A stretch of 64,000 bases of DNA from Streptomyces sp. 840.1 (GTDB lineage Bacteria; Actinomycetota; Actinomycetes; Streptomycetales; Streptomycetaceae). The notes under the pieces are model-generated. The model was given only the letters and a program-made list of their open reading frames with translations, was not told where the DNA came from and did not search any database. The translations under genes and the position numbers were made by a program. The stretch is from NCBI RefSeq assembly GCF_003751445.1, contig NZ_RJUU01000003.1:1116001-1180000 (forward strand). Reading direction: 5' to 3'. This document shows, piece by piece, positions 35,455-43,798 of this stretch (the stretch's first letter is position 1; each line of letters starts with the position of its first letter).

Positions 35455-36096
35455 ATGCAGGACAGAGCCCGAGAAACCCGCAAGGCACTACTGGAGTCGG
35501 CAGCACATCTATTTGCCGAACGAGGGTACGTGGGAACGAGCGTAAATGACATAAGCGATCACTCCGGAAAAACCAGCGGTGCAATCTATTTCCATTACTC
35601 GAGCAAGGAAAAGCTGGCCCTGGCGGTGGCCCGTGCACAGTTCGCCACCTGGCCGCAGCTCGCCGCCCCCTACACCGCGCCGGGAATCCCCCCGCTGGAG
35701 AAGCTGGTCGTCCTGAGCCTCGGTGTCGCACGCTCCCTCAGCGAGGACGTCGTGGCGCGCGCGGGCGCCCGGCTGTGGGCGGAGCGACGGGGTATCGACG
35801 CAGTTGTGCCCACGCCGTTCGAAGCCTGGTCCCTGGCTGCTACCCGGCTTCTCGCCCAGGCCCGCACGCGGGGCGAGCTCGCGGCCGAGGTGAAGCCGTC
35901 GGCCGCGGCCGTGACGCTCGTGTGCGCGTTCTTCGGGCTCTGCACACTGACCGACGACCTGCCGGGCGGGCGGGACTGGGGGGAGCAGTTCGACCAGTGG
36001 TGGCTGCTGACGCTCAAGTCCTTGCAGGCGGAACCGGATCCGGCCGGCCTGCTCGCCCGTGCACGGGCGCGGGCGCGGATCTCCGTACGGCCGTAG
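35455..36096 (+). CDS. TetR-family, ScbR/ArpA-like gamma-butyrolactone-receptor homologue
   Basis: A 213-residue regulator. The HTH lies at ~10-55 (LLESAAHLFAERGYVGTSVN and SGAIYFHYSSKEKLALAVAR). The ligand domain has the family hallmarks ARAGARLWAERRG (~101-113) and Trp125 in PFEAWSLAATRLLAQARTRG. That Trp sits at the ligand-contact position of ArpA/CprB-type receptors. The ATG at 35455 is preceded by AAGGTGG at 7 nt. An ATG ten codons upstream has no ribosome site. No AfsA-type synthase or biosynthetic cluster adjoins it. The 5' third is AT-richer than the surroundings, suggesting acquisition. Confidence 0.85.
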   Translation: MQDRARETRKALLESAAHLFAERGYVGTSVNDISDHSGKTSGAIYFHYSSKEKLALAVARAQFATWPQLAAPYTAPGIPPLEKLVVLSLGVARSLSEDVVARAGARLWAERRGIDAVVPTPFEAWSLAATRLLAQARTRGELAAEVKPSAAAVTLVCAFFGLCTLTDDLPGGRDWGEQFDQWWLLTLKSLQAEPDPAGLLARARARARISVRP

Positions 36097-36182
36097 CACA
36101 GGACCCAGCCCACCGGATCCGGCGCGTGCGGCAGCCCGGCCGGGATGACGAGCCTCGCGGAACCTGCCGCTGCCGGTCCTCC

Positions 36183-36500
36183 TCAGCCCGCTTTCGGGTG
36201 CGGCTTGGCGCCCGGCTCCGCTCGACCTGCTGGACGATCTCGTCGGCGAGGGGCGTGGGCGCACATGGCGAGGGTGACCCAACGGGTCCAGGAGGGATAG
36301 CGGCGGACCTGGTGCTCATCGAGCGCGGCCAGCCCTTTCTCGCTCTGGAAGGTCTGCTCCACCCGCCATTTGAATCCGGCGGCCTTCACCACGGTGGTCA
36401 ATGGCACCGAGCCGGTTAAGTAGCAGCGGCCGTAAGCGAGTTAACCGGTCTTGCGGTTGCGACGCATCAGCAACTGGCGGTGGCCCGACTCCGCTTCGGT
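36183..36500 (-). pseudogene. Remnant of an IS701-type transposase
   Basis: Read on the minus strand, the frame gives RQLLMRRNRKTG, an in-frame TAA (36441-36443), then LAYGRCYLTGS, VKAAGFKWRVEQTFQSEKGL and AALDEHQVRRYPSWTRWVTL. These are the C-terminal DDE-region motifs of IS701-like transposases (the W-x-I/V-E-x-x-F-Q box carrying the catalytic Glu). The N-terminal two thirds are missing and a nonsense codon interrupts the rest, so it is dead. Confidence 0.75.
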
Positions 36501-36650
36501 TACGACGCACGGGGGCGGAGAGCCGTGACAATGGATGACGACCACAGCGCGGCCACAGGTTTCTGACATTCCTCTGACATCACCCAGCGACTCTCTTCTC
36601 CCGGCTCCGCGCCGGAAGATCCCGCATTGCCTTCAAGGAGAGAGTCACGC
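36501..36650. other. Leader region of the M28 peptidase gene
   Basis: These 150 bases lie between the transposase remnant and the aminopeptidase gene and presumably contain its promoter. No clear -10/-35 pair is seen. Confidence 0.35.
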
Positions 36651-37538
36651 ATGGAGATACTCAGCCGCATGCGGCGCACGGCCGCGGTACTCGGTCTGTG
36701 TGCGGCACTGGTCGCCGTCCCCGCCGCGGCGTCGGCCGAGCCTGCCGTGCCGAAGACGCCGCGGATACCCGTCGTCACCACGGAACAGATCATGCCGCAC
36801 CTGCGGGCACTGCAGTCGATCGCGGACCGCACCGGAGGCAACCGCGCCCACGGCACCAAGGGCTTCCAGCAGTCGCTGGCGTACGTGAAGGGCGTGCTGG
36901 ACAAGGCGGGCTTCCGCACCAGCCTGCGGCCCTTCACCCACGACGGCACCGTTGGACACAACCTCATCGCCGACTGGCCCGGGGGCGACCCGGACCACAC
37001 CGTGCTCGTCGGCGCGCATCTCGACAGCGTCGAGGCCGGGCCCGGTATGAACGACAACGGCTCCGGCTCGGCCGCCGTGCTCGCCACCGCCGTCGCCATG
37101 TCGCGGGCGGGAGTCGCGCCGAAGCGGCATCTGCGGTTCGCGTGGTGGGGAGCGGAGGAGCAGGGCCTGATCGGCTCCAAGGACTACGTGCGCAAGCTCT
37201 CCGCCGCCGGACGCAAGAAGATCGACGTCTACCTCAACTTCGACATGACCGGCTCCAGGCACGTGCAGCAGTGGTTCGTCGTCCACGACGACCCCAGGGC
37301 CACGGACGCGTTCGAGGCGTACTTCGCGGCCAAGGGGCTGCCCACCTTCGACATCGGCATCGGCGGCTCGGACCACGAGTCGTTCGGCGATGCCGGAATC
37401 CCCGTCTCCGGCTTCACCACCGGCATCGGCGACTGCCTCCACGATGCATGCGACCGCATCGACAACGTGGACCCCGGGACCGAGACCGTCAGTACCGACG
37501 CCGTTCTCGGCGTGACCTGGCAGCTCGCCACACACTGA
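36651..37538 (+). CDS. Secreted M28 family aminopeptidase
   Basis: A 295-residue zinc peptidase related to Streptomyces griseus aminopeptidase. A signal peptide (RMRRTAAVLGLCAALVAVPAA) precedes VTTEQIMPHLRALQSIADRT. Zinc ligands follow the M28 pattern: His123 in VGAHLDSVEAG, bridging Asp135 in GMNDNGSGSA, the catalytic Glu pair E169/E170 in WWGAEEQGLIG, Asp in LNFDMTGS and a late His in DCLHDACDRIDNVD. AAGGAG lies 10 nt before the ATG. It forms a two-gene operon with the M1 peptidase 37 nt downstream. Confidence 0.9.
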   Translation: MEILSRMRRTAAVLGLCAALVAVPAAASAEPAVPKTPRIPVVTTEQIMPHLRALQSIADRTGGNRAHGTKGFQQSLAYVKGVLDKAGFRTSLRPFTHDGTVGHNLIADWPGGDPDHTVLVGAHLDSVEAGPGMNDNGSGSAAVLATAVAMSRAGVAPKRHLRFAWWGAEEQGLIGSKDYVRKLSAAGRKKIDVYLNFDMTGSRHVQQWFVVHDDPRATDAFEAYFAAKGLPTFDIGIGGSDHESFGDAGIPVSGFTTGIGDCLHDACDRIDNVDPGTETVSTDAVLGVTWQLATH

Positions 37539-37575
37539 TCACCGACCACCGCCCCCACGGTCAGGAGCAGGACAT

Positions 37576-39009
37576 ATGCGCAGTACGACGAAACGGCACC
37601 GATACCCCGCGGTGGTGGGCTTCCTGGCAGGCAGCGTGCTCCTGGCCGTCGCGCCCTCCGCGGCCGGCACCGGCGGCGAGTCCGGTGTGGGAGACCCGTA
37701 CTTCCCCGACGACGGCAACCCCGGATACGACGTCTCCCACTACGACGTCCGTGTGGCCTACGACCCGGCCCGCCCCCACCACCTCGACGGCGACACCACC
37801 GTCACCGCCACGGCCACCGGCGGACTCGACCGCTTCCATCTGGACCTGGAAGGCTTCCAGGTCGGCTCGGTCACTGTCGACGGTGTCCCCGTCAAAAGCT
37901 TCACCCGCAGCGGGGCACACGAACTGGTCATCACCCCGGCCGGCCCGATCGCCAAGGGCACGAAGTTCGCCGTCCGCGTCCGCTACTCCGGCAAGCCCGT
38001 CGGCGAGAGCTGGCACCGGCTCACCAACGGCGGAGCGAGCGTGACCGGCGAGCCGCATTCCGCCACCGCCTGGTACCCCGCCAACGACCACCCGTCCGAC
38101 AAGGCGACCTTCCGGCTCACCGCGACGGTCCCCGACACATGGACCGTGATCAGCAACGGCCGCCCCGGCCCGACCACCTCCCCGGCCAAAGGCAGAAAGA
38201 CCTTCCGCTGGTACGAGGACAAGCCGCTCGCCACCTACCTCAGCACTCTCGCCATCGACAAATTCACGGTTCGCACGTCGAAACTCGCCGATGGCACCCC
38301 GGTCATCAACGCCTACAGCCCCGGCGCCGTGATCGACCCGGAGTCCGAGGCACTGCTCCCGGAGATCATCGGCTTCCTGGCCTCGAAGTTCGGCCCGTAC
38401 CCCTTCTCCTCGGCCGGCGGCATCGTCATCAACGGCGAAGCCGACGAGGGTGGCAACGGCCCCCTCGCGCTCGAGACGCAGAGCCGTCCGACGTACAGCG
38501 GAGTGATGTTCGACGCCTCGATGGTGCACGAGTACGCCCATCAGTGGTTCGGCGACAGCGTCTCCTTCTCGGACTGGCGTGACGGCTGCATCGCCGAGTG
38601 CGTCGCTCAGTACACCAACCAGCTGTGGGACGAGAAGGACGGCGCCGACCTCGACACCGGCTTCTACGCCGGCATGGTGGAGCAGAGCGAACAGGACCCC
38701 GGCTTCTGGAGCGTGAAGCTCTACGACCCGGGCCAGGGCAAGGAGCTGGACCCGGCGCTGTACGACAAGGGGTCGATGATGATGCACGCCCTGCGGCGGA
38801 CCATCGGGGACGCCGCCTTCTTCGGGACCCTCCGGCAGTGGCAGAAGGAGCACCGCTACGGCAACGCCACCTGGCCCCAGTTCGAAGCACTCGCGAAGAA
38901 GATCTCCGGCCGGCCCGACCTCACCGGATTCTTCGACGCCTGGGCACACGGCACCACCGCCCCGAAACGGAAGTACCTGTACCCCGGAAGCCTCGGCCGC
39001 CTTCGCTGA
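37576..39009 (+). CDS. Secreted M1 family metallopeptidase
   Basis: A 477-residue gluzincin. A signal peptide covers ~1-30 (GFLAGSVLLAVAPSAAG). A beta-sandwich domain begins YDVSHYDVRVAYDPARPHHL. The zinc motif is HEYAH (His318, Glu319, His322) with Glu341 as third ligand after 18 residues. LALETQSRPTY substitutes for the aminopeptidase exopeptidase motif GAMEN. The C-terminus (LYDKGSMMMHALRRTIGD) ends after a short helical domain, shorter than PepN. GGAGCAGG precedes the ATG, and translation is probably coupled to the M28 gene. Confidence 0.9.
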   Translation: MRSTTKRHRYPAVVGFLAGSVLLAVAPSAAGTGGESGVGDPYFPDDGNPGYDVSHYDVRVAYDPARPHHLDGDTTVTATATGGLDRFHLDLEGFQVGSVTVDGVPVKSFTRSGAHELVITPAGPIAKGTKFAVRVRYSGKPVGESWHRLTNGGASVTGEPHSATAWYPANDHPSDKATFRLTATVPDTWTVISNGRPGPTTSPAKGRKTFRWYEDKPLATYLSTLAIDKFTVRTSKLADGTPVINAYSPGAVIDPESEALLPEIIGFLASKFGPYPFSSAGGIVINGEADEGGNGPLALETQSRPTYSGVMFDASMVHEYAHQWFGDSVSFSDWRDGCIAECVAQYTNQLWDEKDGADLDTGFYAGMVEQSEQDPGFWSVKLYDPGQGKELDPALYDKGSMMMHALRRTIGDAAFFGTLRQWQKEHRYGNATWPQFEALAKKISGRPDLTGFFDAWAHGTTAPKRKYLYPGSLGRLR

Positions 39010-39027
39010 TCTGCCGCAGAGTGCCGG

Positions 39028-39180
39028 TCAGCGCAGGGTGGTCGAGGCGGCGACGGGCAGGTGGTCGCTGCCGGTGGCGCGCAGCGTACGGACGTGGTCG
39101 GCGGTCGCGGAACGGGCGATGACCTGATCGATCCGAGCCAGTGGGGGGCGACGGCCGGGACGTACTCGGGCATCCCGGTG
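39028..39180 (-). pseudogene. C-terminal remnant of an endonuclease/exonuclease/phosphatase-family gene
   Basis: On the minus strand, the frame ending at the stop 39028-39030 reads RPPLARIDQVIARSATADHV, then RTLRATGSDHLPVAASTTLR. The RIDQV and GSDHLPV motifs are the final active-site segments of DNase I-like phosphodiesterases, with the catalytic Asp-His. Upstream sequence loses the fold, so only about 40-50 codons survive. Confidence 0.65.
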
Positions 39181-39389
39181 TGACGGCGGCACGGCTGTCG
39201 GACCGACAGACCGCTGACGCTCGCGGCGCCTCCTGCGCCGGCTTCACCGAAGCGCACAAGCCCGGCTTCAGGAAGATCCGAGGTCGTCAAGCGGCAGGTG
39301 AGCTCCTCCCCCGCGAACCTGTACACACCTGTACAGGAGGAGCGGATGCCGTGCTTGCCCTGGTTCAGCCTGCGGTGAAGGCTTTCAGG
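39181..39389. other. Intergenic, decayed DNA
   Basis: About 200 bases lie between the phosphodiesterase remnant and the serine protease stop. A short near-repeat (CCTGTACACACCTGTACAGG, 39319-39338) stands out as a possible palindromic site. No gene is seen. Confidence 0.4.
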
Positions 39390-40307
39390 TCATCGTGTCC
39401 CCGCCGGTTTCGGTAGTGCGCACCCCGCTGCCGCCAGGTTGAGTTTGTTGCCCGTGGTGAAGCACGCCGGTATGCCGTATGTCTCCTCGGCGTAGCCAAT
39501 GCCCTTGCGGACGGTGACGGTGCCCTGTTCGTTCACCTCGCAGGGGTTGTCGAGGGTGCATTGTCCACCGCTCTCGTTCGTGGTGTTGTTGATCGCCGTG
39601 ATCTCTCCCGTCATCGTGTCGATGACGGGAGAGCCTGAAGTGCCGCCGATTACCTGGCACTCCGGGGTGTAGCGGACGGCGTCCTTCCACGTCCACTGGT
39701 CCTCCTTCAGACGGTACGCGAACCCGTCGACCGAGCAGGAGTAGACCTTTTTCCAATAGCCGGAGACCACGTTGACCGGATGGCCCTGTACCGGGTGGGC
39801 GGCGGACAGCGTCAGCGGGGCAATCCCGCTGGATTGCTGAATCTGGGCGTACGTCTTGGTCAGCCGGTAGAGCGTCACGTCGGTGTCGGTCATCGTCGCG
39901 TAGACGACCTGGCTCGCCTTGAGTGTTCCGGCACTGCCCGCCGAGGCGTTGAGCAGCGTGAAGCTGCGGGTCGAGGATTTGCCGGTGATGACCTGGCCTG
40001 CACTGGGAAAGCCGGTTTCGAGGCAGTGACCGTTCGTCATGACCAGGGCAGGGTCCGCCGGCTGCGAGTTCGGCATGCGGACCAGGGAGCCCGAACAGTT
40101 ACTGAGTGCGACCGTGCCGGCGAAGGAGGCGGCCCGAGTTCCTGCGTGGGTCGCCGTTCCCGCATCGGGTCGTGTGCCCGGCGTCGCGACGCCGGAGGCG
40201 GCCTGGCCGCCCCCGGCCGGGGCGGCGGTGGCAGTGGCCGTGGTTCCGGCCAGGGCAGCTGCGCCGAAGGTGAGCGTGGCCAGAGTGGCGAGGAGAGGCT
40301 TGCGCAT
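39390..40307 (-). CDS. Secreted trypsin-like serine protease
   Basis: A 305-residue S1-type protease. A signal peptide spans ~1-29 (MRKPLLATLATLTFGAAALA). A short Gly/Thr-rich propeptide-like region follows to ~60. The triad is visible as His94 (VMTNGHCLE), Asp143 (TDTDVTLYRL) and Ser226 (GGTSGSPVID). Six or more Cys suggest disulfides. AGAGGA precedes the ATG at about 10 nt. The family is common among extracellular streptomycete proteases. No inhibitor gene is adjacent. Confidence 0.88.
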   Translation of the reverse strand: MRKPLLATLATLTFGAAALAGTTATATAAPAGGGQAASGVATPGTRPDAGTATHAGTRAASFAGTVALSNCSGSLVRMPNSQPADPALVMTNGHCLETGFPSAGQVITGKSSTRSFTLLNASAGSAGTLKASQVVYATMTDTDVTLYRLTKTYAQIQQSSGIAPLTLSAAHPVQGHPVNVVSGYWKKVYSCSVDGFAYRLKEDQWTWKDAVRYTPECQVIGGTSGSPVIDTMTGEITAINNTTNESGGQCTLDNPCEVNEQGTVTVRKGIGYAEETYGIPACFTTGNKLNLAAAGCALPKPAGTR

Positions 40308-41000
40308 GGTGGATCCTCTCGGGTGGGGCCGGGAGCCGACCGGCACCCGGACGGCAAAGAGTCGAGGCATTGTCCGTGCACCGACAACGAGCCCGCTACC
40401 CCACCGCTCCTCTCTGGCGCTTTTCGCACTGTTGACAACTGCCCTGTCCGGCACCGCCGAGAAGGCTGTCCAGAGCGGCGAGCACTCCGGTCTCCAGCAG
40501 GCGTACAACAATGGCGCCAGCTCCAGCAGCGACTCGTAGATCACGTGATCCGACTGCGTACGCGGCGGGTACGAGACCGAGTCGCACTTTTGCCCCGTGT
40601 ACCGGTGGAACGTCCGCCACGCTGGGCCGTGTACAGCAACTCCACCGGCGCCGGTTTCCAGGCGAGGCTCTCGCGGACCTCGTCCTCGACAACTGGACAC
40701 ACACCCCTGCATCCACCATCCGCCCCCAGCGCCCGTGTAACTGTCCTTGATCCACAGGACAGTTACATGCGCACTGGAGCGCGAACGATTATGCGTACCA
40801 CTCGACAGAGCACCGCAGTGGCGCGGTTCATGGTGGCCCGCTGACCCCGGCCTCGCGCCAGAGATTGTTCTTGCCGGTCGCCGACAGGACCGCCGCCCGG
40901 ATATCGGGGCGCCACTCCTTGCGCGCGAGCGCCGGCCGGCCCGAACATCGACGTACCGGAGGGCCGGCATTCCAGGCCGCCAGCTGTCGCAGGATGCGGG
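40308..41000. other. Long intergenic region with a perfect hairpin
   Basis: Almost 700 bases lie between divergent genes. Short frames here lack ribosome sites and recognisable motifs. The only strong structure is the 12-bp inverted repeat at 40736-40767. A TTGACA at 40432-40437 has no matching -10 on the plus strand. Confidence 0.4.
40736..40767. repeat. Perfect 12-bp inverted repeat
   Basis: TGTAACTGTCCT and AGGACAGTTACA flank an 8-nt loop (TGATCCAC), extended by a G-U and a C-G pair. The stem is less GC-rich than the local terminators and has no U-tract. It could be an operator, a REP-like element or a mobile-element end. Confidence 0.6.
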
Positions 41001-41864
41001 ATGATCGGCAGCATGATCACCACTTCCCGACGTTCCGTCCTGACCGTCCTCGCCGCCGCCGGCCTCGGCACCGCGCTCCCCGCCACGCTCGGTGCCGCGC
41101 CCGCGTCCGCCGCAACCGACCTGTACAGCTCCAACACGGACCTCTACCAGAAGCTCGCCGGACGCGAGGGCATCGACTTCGCGCGCCGCTACCAGCGCCA
41201 CGCGTACATCGACAACGACCAGGCCACGAGACCGGGTTCGTACGCCCGGACCGCGATCCTCGCCCTGCACGGCGGCGGCATCGAGGTCGGCACCTCCGAA
41301 CTGTGCCTGGGCATAGCCGGCTACACCCCGAAGGACCTCACACCCCACTACGGGACCGGGGCGCCGCTCCACGACTACTGGATGTTCGAGGGCATGAGAA
41401 CCAGCGGGGGCAACTCCGAGCTGCATGTCACGTCCACCCACTGCGACGACCGCGTGGCACTCTCGCTCGCGGCCGGTGCCCTCAACGCCGTGAGCGTCCA
41501 CGGCTGTACGGCCGCCCAGGCGGGCGCCCCCGCGTCCCGCCCCGAGGCGGTGGTGATCGGTGGCCTCAACAGCGTCCTGCGCCAGTACCTCGGCGAGGCC
41601 CTGCGCGCGGCGGGCGTCCAGACGATCGAGGGCTCCGCCGACGGCGACATCGACGGGGTCCACCCCAGCAACATCTGCAACCGTACCCTGCTCGGCATGG
41701 GCGCCCAGCTGGAGCTGACGACGGAGTTGCGGGTGAGCATGTTCGGCACCAACACCCTCAAGGGCAGGGCTGGTTCGGTCAACGCGGAGTTCTGGAAGTT
41801 CACGGACGCGGTGCGGGCGGCGGTGGCCCGCATGGAGGCGGATCCGTCCCAGGCCGTCCTCTGA
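41001..41864 (+). CDS. Secreted poly-gamma-glutamate hydrolase family protein
   Basis: A 287-residue exported protein with a twin-arginine-like signal (TSRRSVLTVLAAAGLGTALP, cleavage near ASA-AT at ~38). The zinc-peptidase-like PghP core shows ILALHGGGIEVGTSELC, SELHVTSTHCDD, VSVHGCTAAQ and NICNRTLLGMGAQLELT, supplying the conserved His/Glu ligands. This fold, first known from phages, degrades gamma-linked polyglutamate. The actual substrate here (capsule polymer, peptide or phage-related) is not known. AGGATGCGGG immediately precedes the ATG. Confidence 0.85.
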   Translation: MIGSMITTSRRSVLTVLAAAGLGTALPATLGAAPASAATDLYSSNTDLYQKLAGREGIDFARRYQRHAYIDNDQATRPGSYARTAILALHGGGIEVGTSELCLGIAGYTPKDLTPHYGTGAPLHDYWMFEGMRTSGGNSELHVTSTHCDDRVALSLAAGALNAVSVHGCTAAQAGAPASRPEAVVIGGLNSVLRQYLGEALRAAGVQTIEGSADGDIDGVHPSNICNRTLLGMGAQLELTTELRVSMFGTNTLKGRAGSVNAEFWKFTDAVRAAVARMEADPSQAVL

Positions 41865-41947
41865 GCGCACCCGGCGCCTCGAGGTGGACGAGCACGACGG
41901 AAGCGCGGCCGCCAGGGGCGCCTGAAAGTGAGCCAGAACCAGCACTC
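41865..41947. other. Short spacer
   Basis: Intergenic bases between the hydrolase gene and a short hypothetical frame. No element is recognised. Confidence 0.3.
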
Positions 41948-42190
41948 GTGATCAGAGCCACCGAAGCGACCTGGCCGCGAGCCCGGCGAGCCCGGTGCTG
42001 GAGCTTCGCCGACGTCGATACCTCCTCCCGGGACCACAGCGTCTGCGACGCCACCAAGTGGGCGGAAGGCCGGATCACCATCTGCGACAACGACCCCCAG
42101 CTGCCCCTGGTGCACCCCAACGCCCTCGGCCAACGCAACGCCGCCGACCACGTCGAACGCGCGATGCTCAACGCCATCAGCTGGAGCTGA
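41948..42190 (+). CDS. Possible truncated hypothetical protein, ~80 aa
   Basis: From a GTG the frame reads through SFADVDTSSRDHSVCDATKW, AEGRITICDNDPQLPLVHPN and ALGQRNAADHVERAMLNAIS to a TGA. The second half has normal amino-acid composition and is followed 34 nt later by a good terminator, so it looks like the genuine 3' end of a gene. The N-terminal part is Arg/Pro-rich, with no ribosome site. I therefore suspect a 5'-truncated gene. The family is not recognised. Confidence 0.4.
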   Translation: MIRATEATWPRARRARCWSFADVDTSSRDHSVCDATKWAEGRITICDNDPQLPLVHPNALGQRNAADHVERAMLNAISWS

Positions 42191-42223
42191 CCCCACCGCA
42201 CCCCCACGGGGCACACCCGCAGC

Positions 42224-42258
42224 GAACCGGCCCCCGGCATTCAGCCGAGGGCCGGTTC
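42224..42258 (+). terminator. Terminator hairpin
   Basis: GAACCGGCCC pairs with GGGCCGGTTC, and an inner CGGC/GCCG stem closes the loop with one mismatch between. It lies downstream of the ~80-aa hypothetical frame. Confidence 0.65.
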
Positions 42259-42705
42259 CGCGTTCCAGGTCGACCCCAGATCCGGCCCCTCACGTCTGGG
42301 AGACAGGATCAAGGGCGAGCCGCTGGCCTCCACGCCCCGTCGTCAAGTGGTGTGCACCGTCACCCCGCCGTGCAGCCCTGCCTGACCGGGGGCCTCGCCG
42401 ACTGAAACGGGCCTGCGGCGCGGGGGCGCGCCCGTCACACACGGCAGAGGCGCGTTCGGGCCCGATCAGTGCCGACCGCGGCTGCGGCGGCGCTCGGCCG
42501 CGGTGGGTGTCAGGTCCCGCAACCGGTCGCGGACCGCGCGGCCGCAGGCCCTGTTCAACTGTCGTCACTTCACGTGGCGTCCGGTTCCGCCTCGCCGCCG
42601 TGATCTCGGCTTTCGGAGTCCTCCTGTCCGGAGCAAACCAATCGCCCCCACGTCGATGCTCCCGTATGGTTCGCGGGTTGTCGTGGCGGAGAGGCGGATC
42701 GGAAC
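42259..42705. other. Intergenic region without recognised gene
   Basis: About 450 bases precede the phosphotransferase gene. Short frames on both strands are Arg/Pro-rich and unsupported. The promoter of the next gene is presumably in the last 150 bases. Confidence 0.35.
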
Positions 42706-43695
42706 GTGGCACCCAGGGCAGTGAAGCGGGAGCAGTTGGGGAGTGCAGCGCGGGCCGCGCTGGGCGGCGGTCGGCGACTGGAGACGGTCGAGCGGGTCGC
42801 GGGCGGCAGCAAGAAGGGCGTGTACCGCCTGGTGATGGACGACGCGACGACAGCGATCGCCTACCTATGGGACGGCGCCGAGAACTACTGGCCGGCAGCC
42901 GAGGGCGACGACGACCTCACCGACCCGTTCTCGCCCGGTCTCGGGCTCGATCTATTCCAGGCCGCGCACGCCCGGCTGGACGCGCTCGGCGTTCGCGTTC
43001 CAGCAGTCCGGCTCGTCGATCGCGACGGTACTCATTGCCCGGCCGACCTTGCGATCGTCGAGGACCTTCCGGGTGAGAGCCTGCAGGAGTTGCTCGCGCG
43101 GGATCCAGGTGCTGCTGCTCCGGTTATGGCGCGGCTCGCGGAGTCGCTGGAGGCGATGCGACGTCACCGCGCACCGGCGTACGGCAAAGTGGCAGTGGTC
43201 GACGGAGGAGGAACCTCGCGCGTCACGTCGTGCGAGGGAGTAGTTCTCGACCGTGCGCTGCGGGACCTTGCCGAGGCGGCGTCGCGCGATTCGCGGATCG
43301 CGGCCGCCCGCGACCGCCTGGAGGAGCGGCTGCTGATCTTGGCGGCGGCGGTGCAACCACGCGCGGAGTACGCGGTCGTGCACGGCGAACTGGGCCCCGA
43401 CCACGTGCTTGTGGACGAGAGCGGGGACCCCGTGACGATCGACATCGAGGGATTGATGTACTTCGACGTCGAGTGGGAGCACGTGTTTCTGCGAATCCGC
43501 CTGCACGATGCCTACCAGCGGCTGGAGGTGGATGGCTTGGACGAGGACCGGCTGGCGCTCTACATGCTCGCGCAGCGTTTGTCTCTGACGGCGGGTCCGC
43601 TGCGGCTGCTCGACGGCGATTTCCCTTACCGGGCGTTCATGGCGGGCATCGCCGAGTACAACCTGAAGCAGGCATTGGAACTGGCCCACGCCTGA
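42706..43695 (+). CDS. Aminoglycoside-phosphotransferase-fold kinase
   Basis: A 329-residue protein of the APH/choline-kinase fold. The N-lobe contains RVAGGSKKGVYRLVMDDATT and FSPGLGLDLFQAAHARLDAL. IVEDLPGESLQELLARDPG is the hinge segment. The catalytic block is YAVVHGELGPDHVLVDESGD followed by TIDIEGLMYFDVEWEHVF. The usual HGDxxxxN is altered to HGELGPDH, so the catalytic Asp and metal-ligand Asn are not in canonical form and the kinase activity is uncertain. The metal-binding Asp lies in IDIEG. The GTG start has a moderately placed GGAGAGG. No resistance genes adjoin. Confidence 0.78.
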   Translation: MAPRAVKREQLGSAARAALGGGRRLETVERVAGGSKKGVYRLVMDDATTAIAYLWDGAENYWPAAEGDDDLTDPFSPGLGLDLFQAAHARLDALGVRVPAVRLVDRDGTHCPADLAIVEDLPGESLQELLARDPGAAAPVMARLAESLEAMRRHRAPAYGKVAVVDGGGTSRVTSCEGVVLDRALRDLAEAASRDSRIAAARDRLEERLLILAAAVQPRAEYAVVHGELGPDHVLVDESGDPVTIDIEGLMYFDVEWEHVFLRIRLHDAYQRLEVDGLDEDRLALYMLAQRLSLTAGPLRLLDGDFPYRAFMAGIAEYNLKQALELAHA

Positions 43696-43798
43696 ACTTC
43701 CGGGTGTCAACTTGTTCGGCAAGTAACAGGACGAGGTGGGTCGGGGCTGCTTCCCCGGTGGGAAGGCGAGGCGTACATGTCGATGTCCCGGGACAGTC

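Noticed and set aside
40432..40437. A TTGACA hexamer as a promoter
   Set aside because: No matching -10 at the right distance and no plus-strand gene close by.
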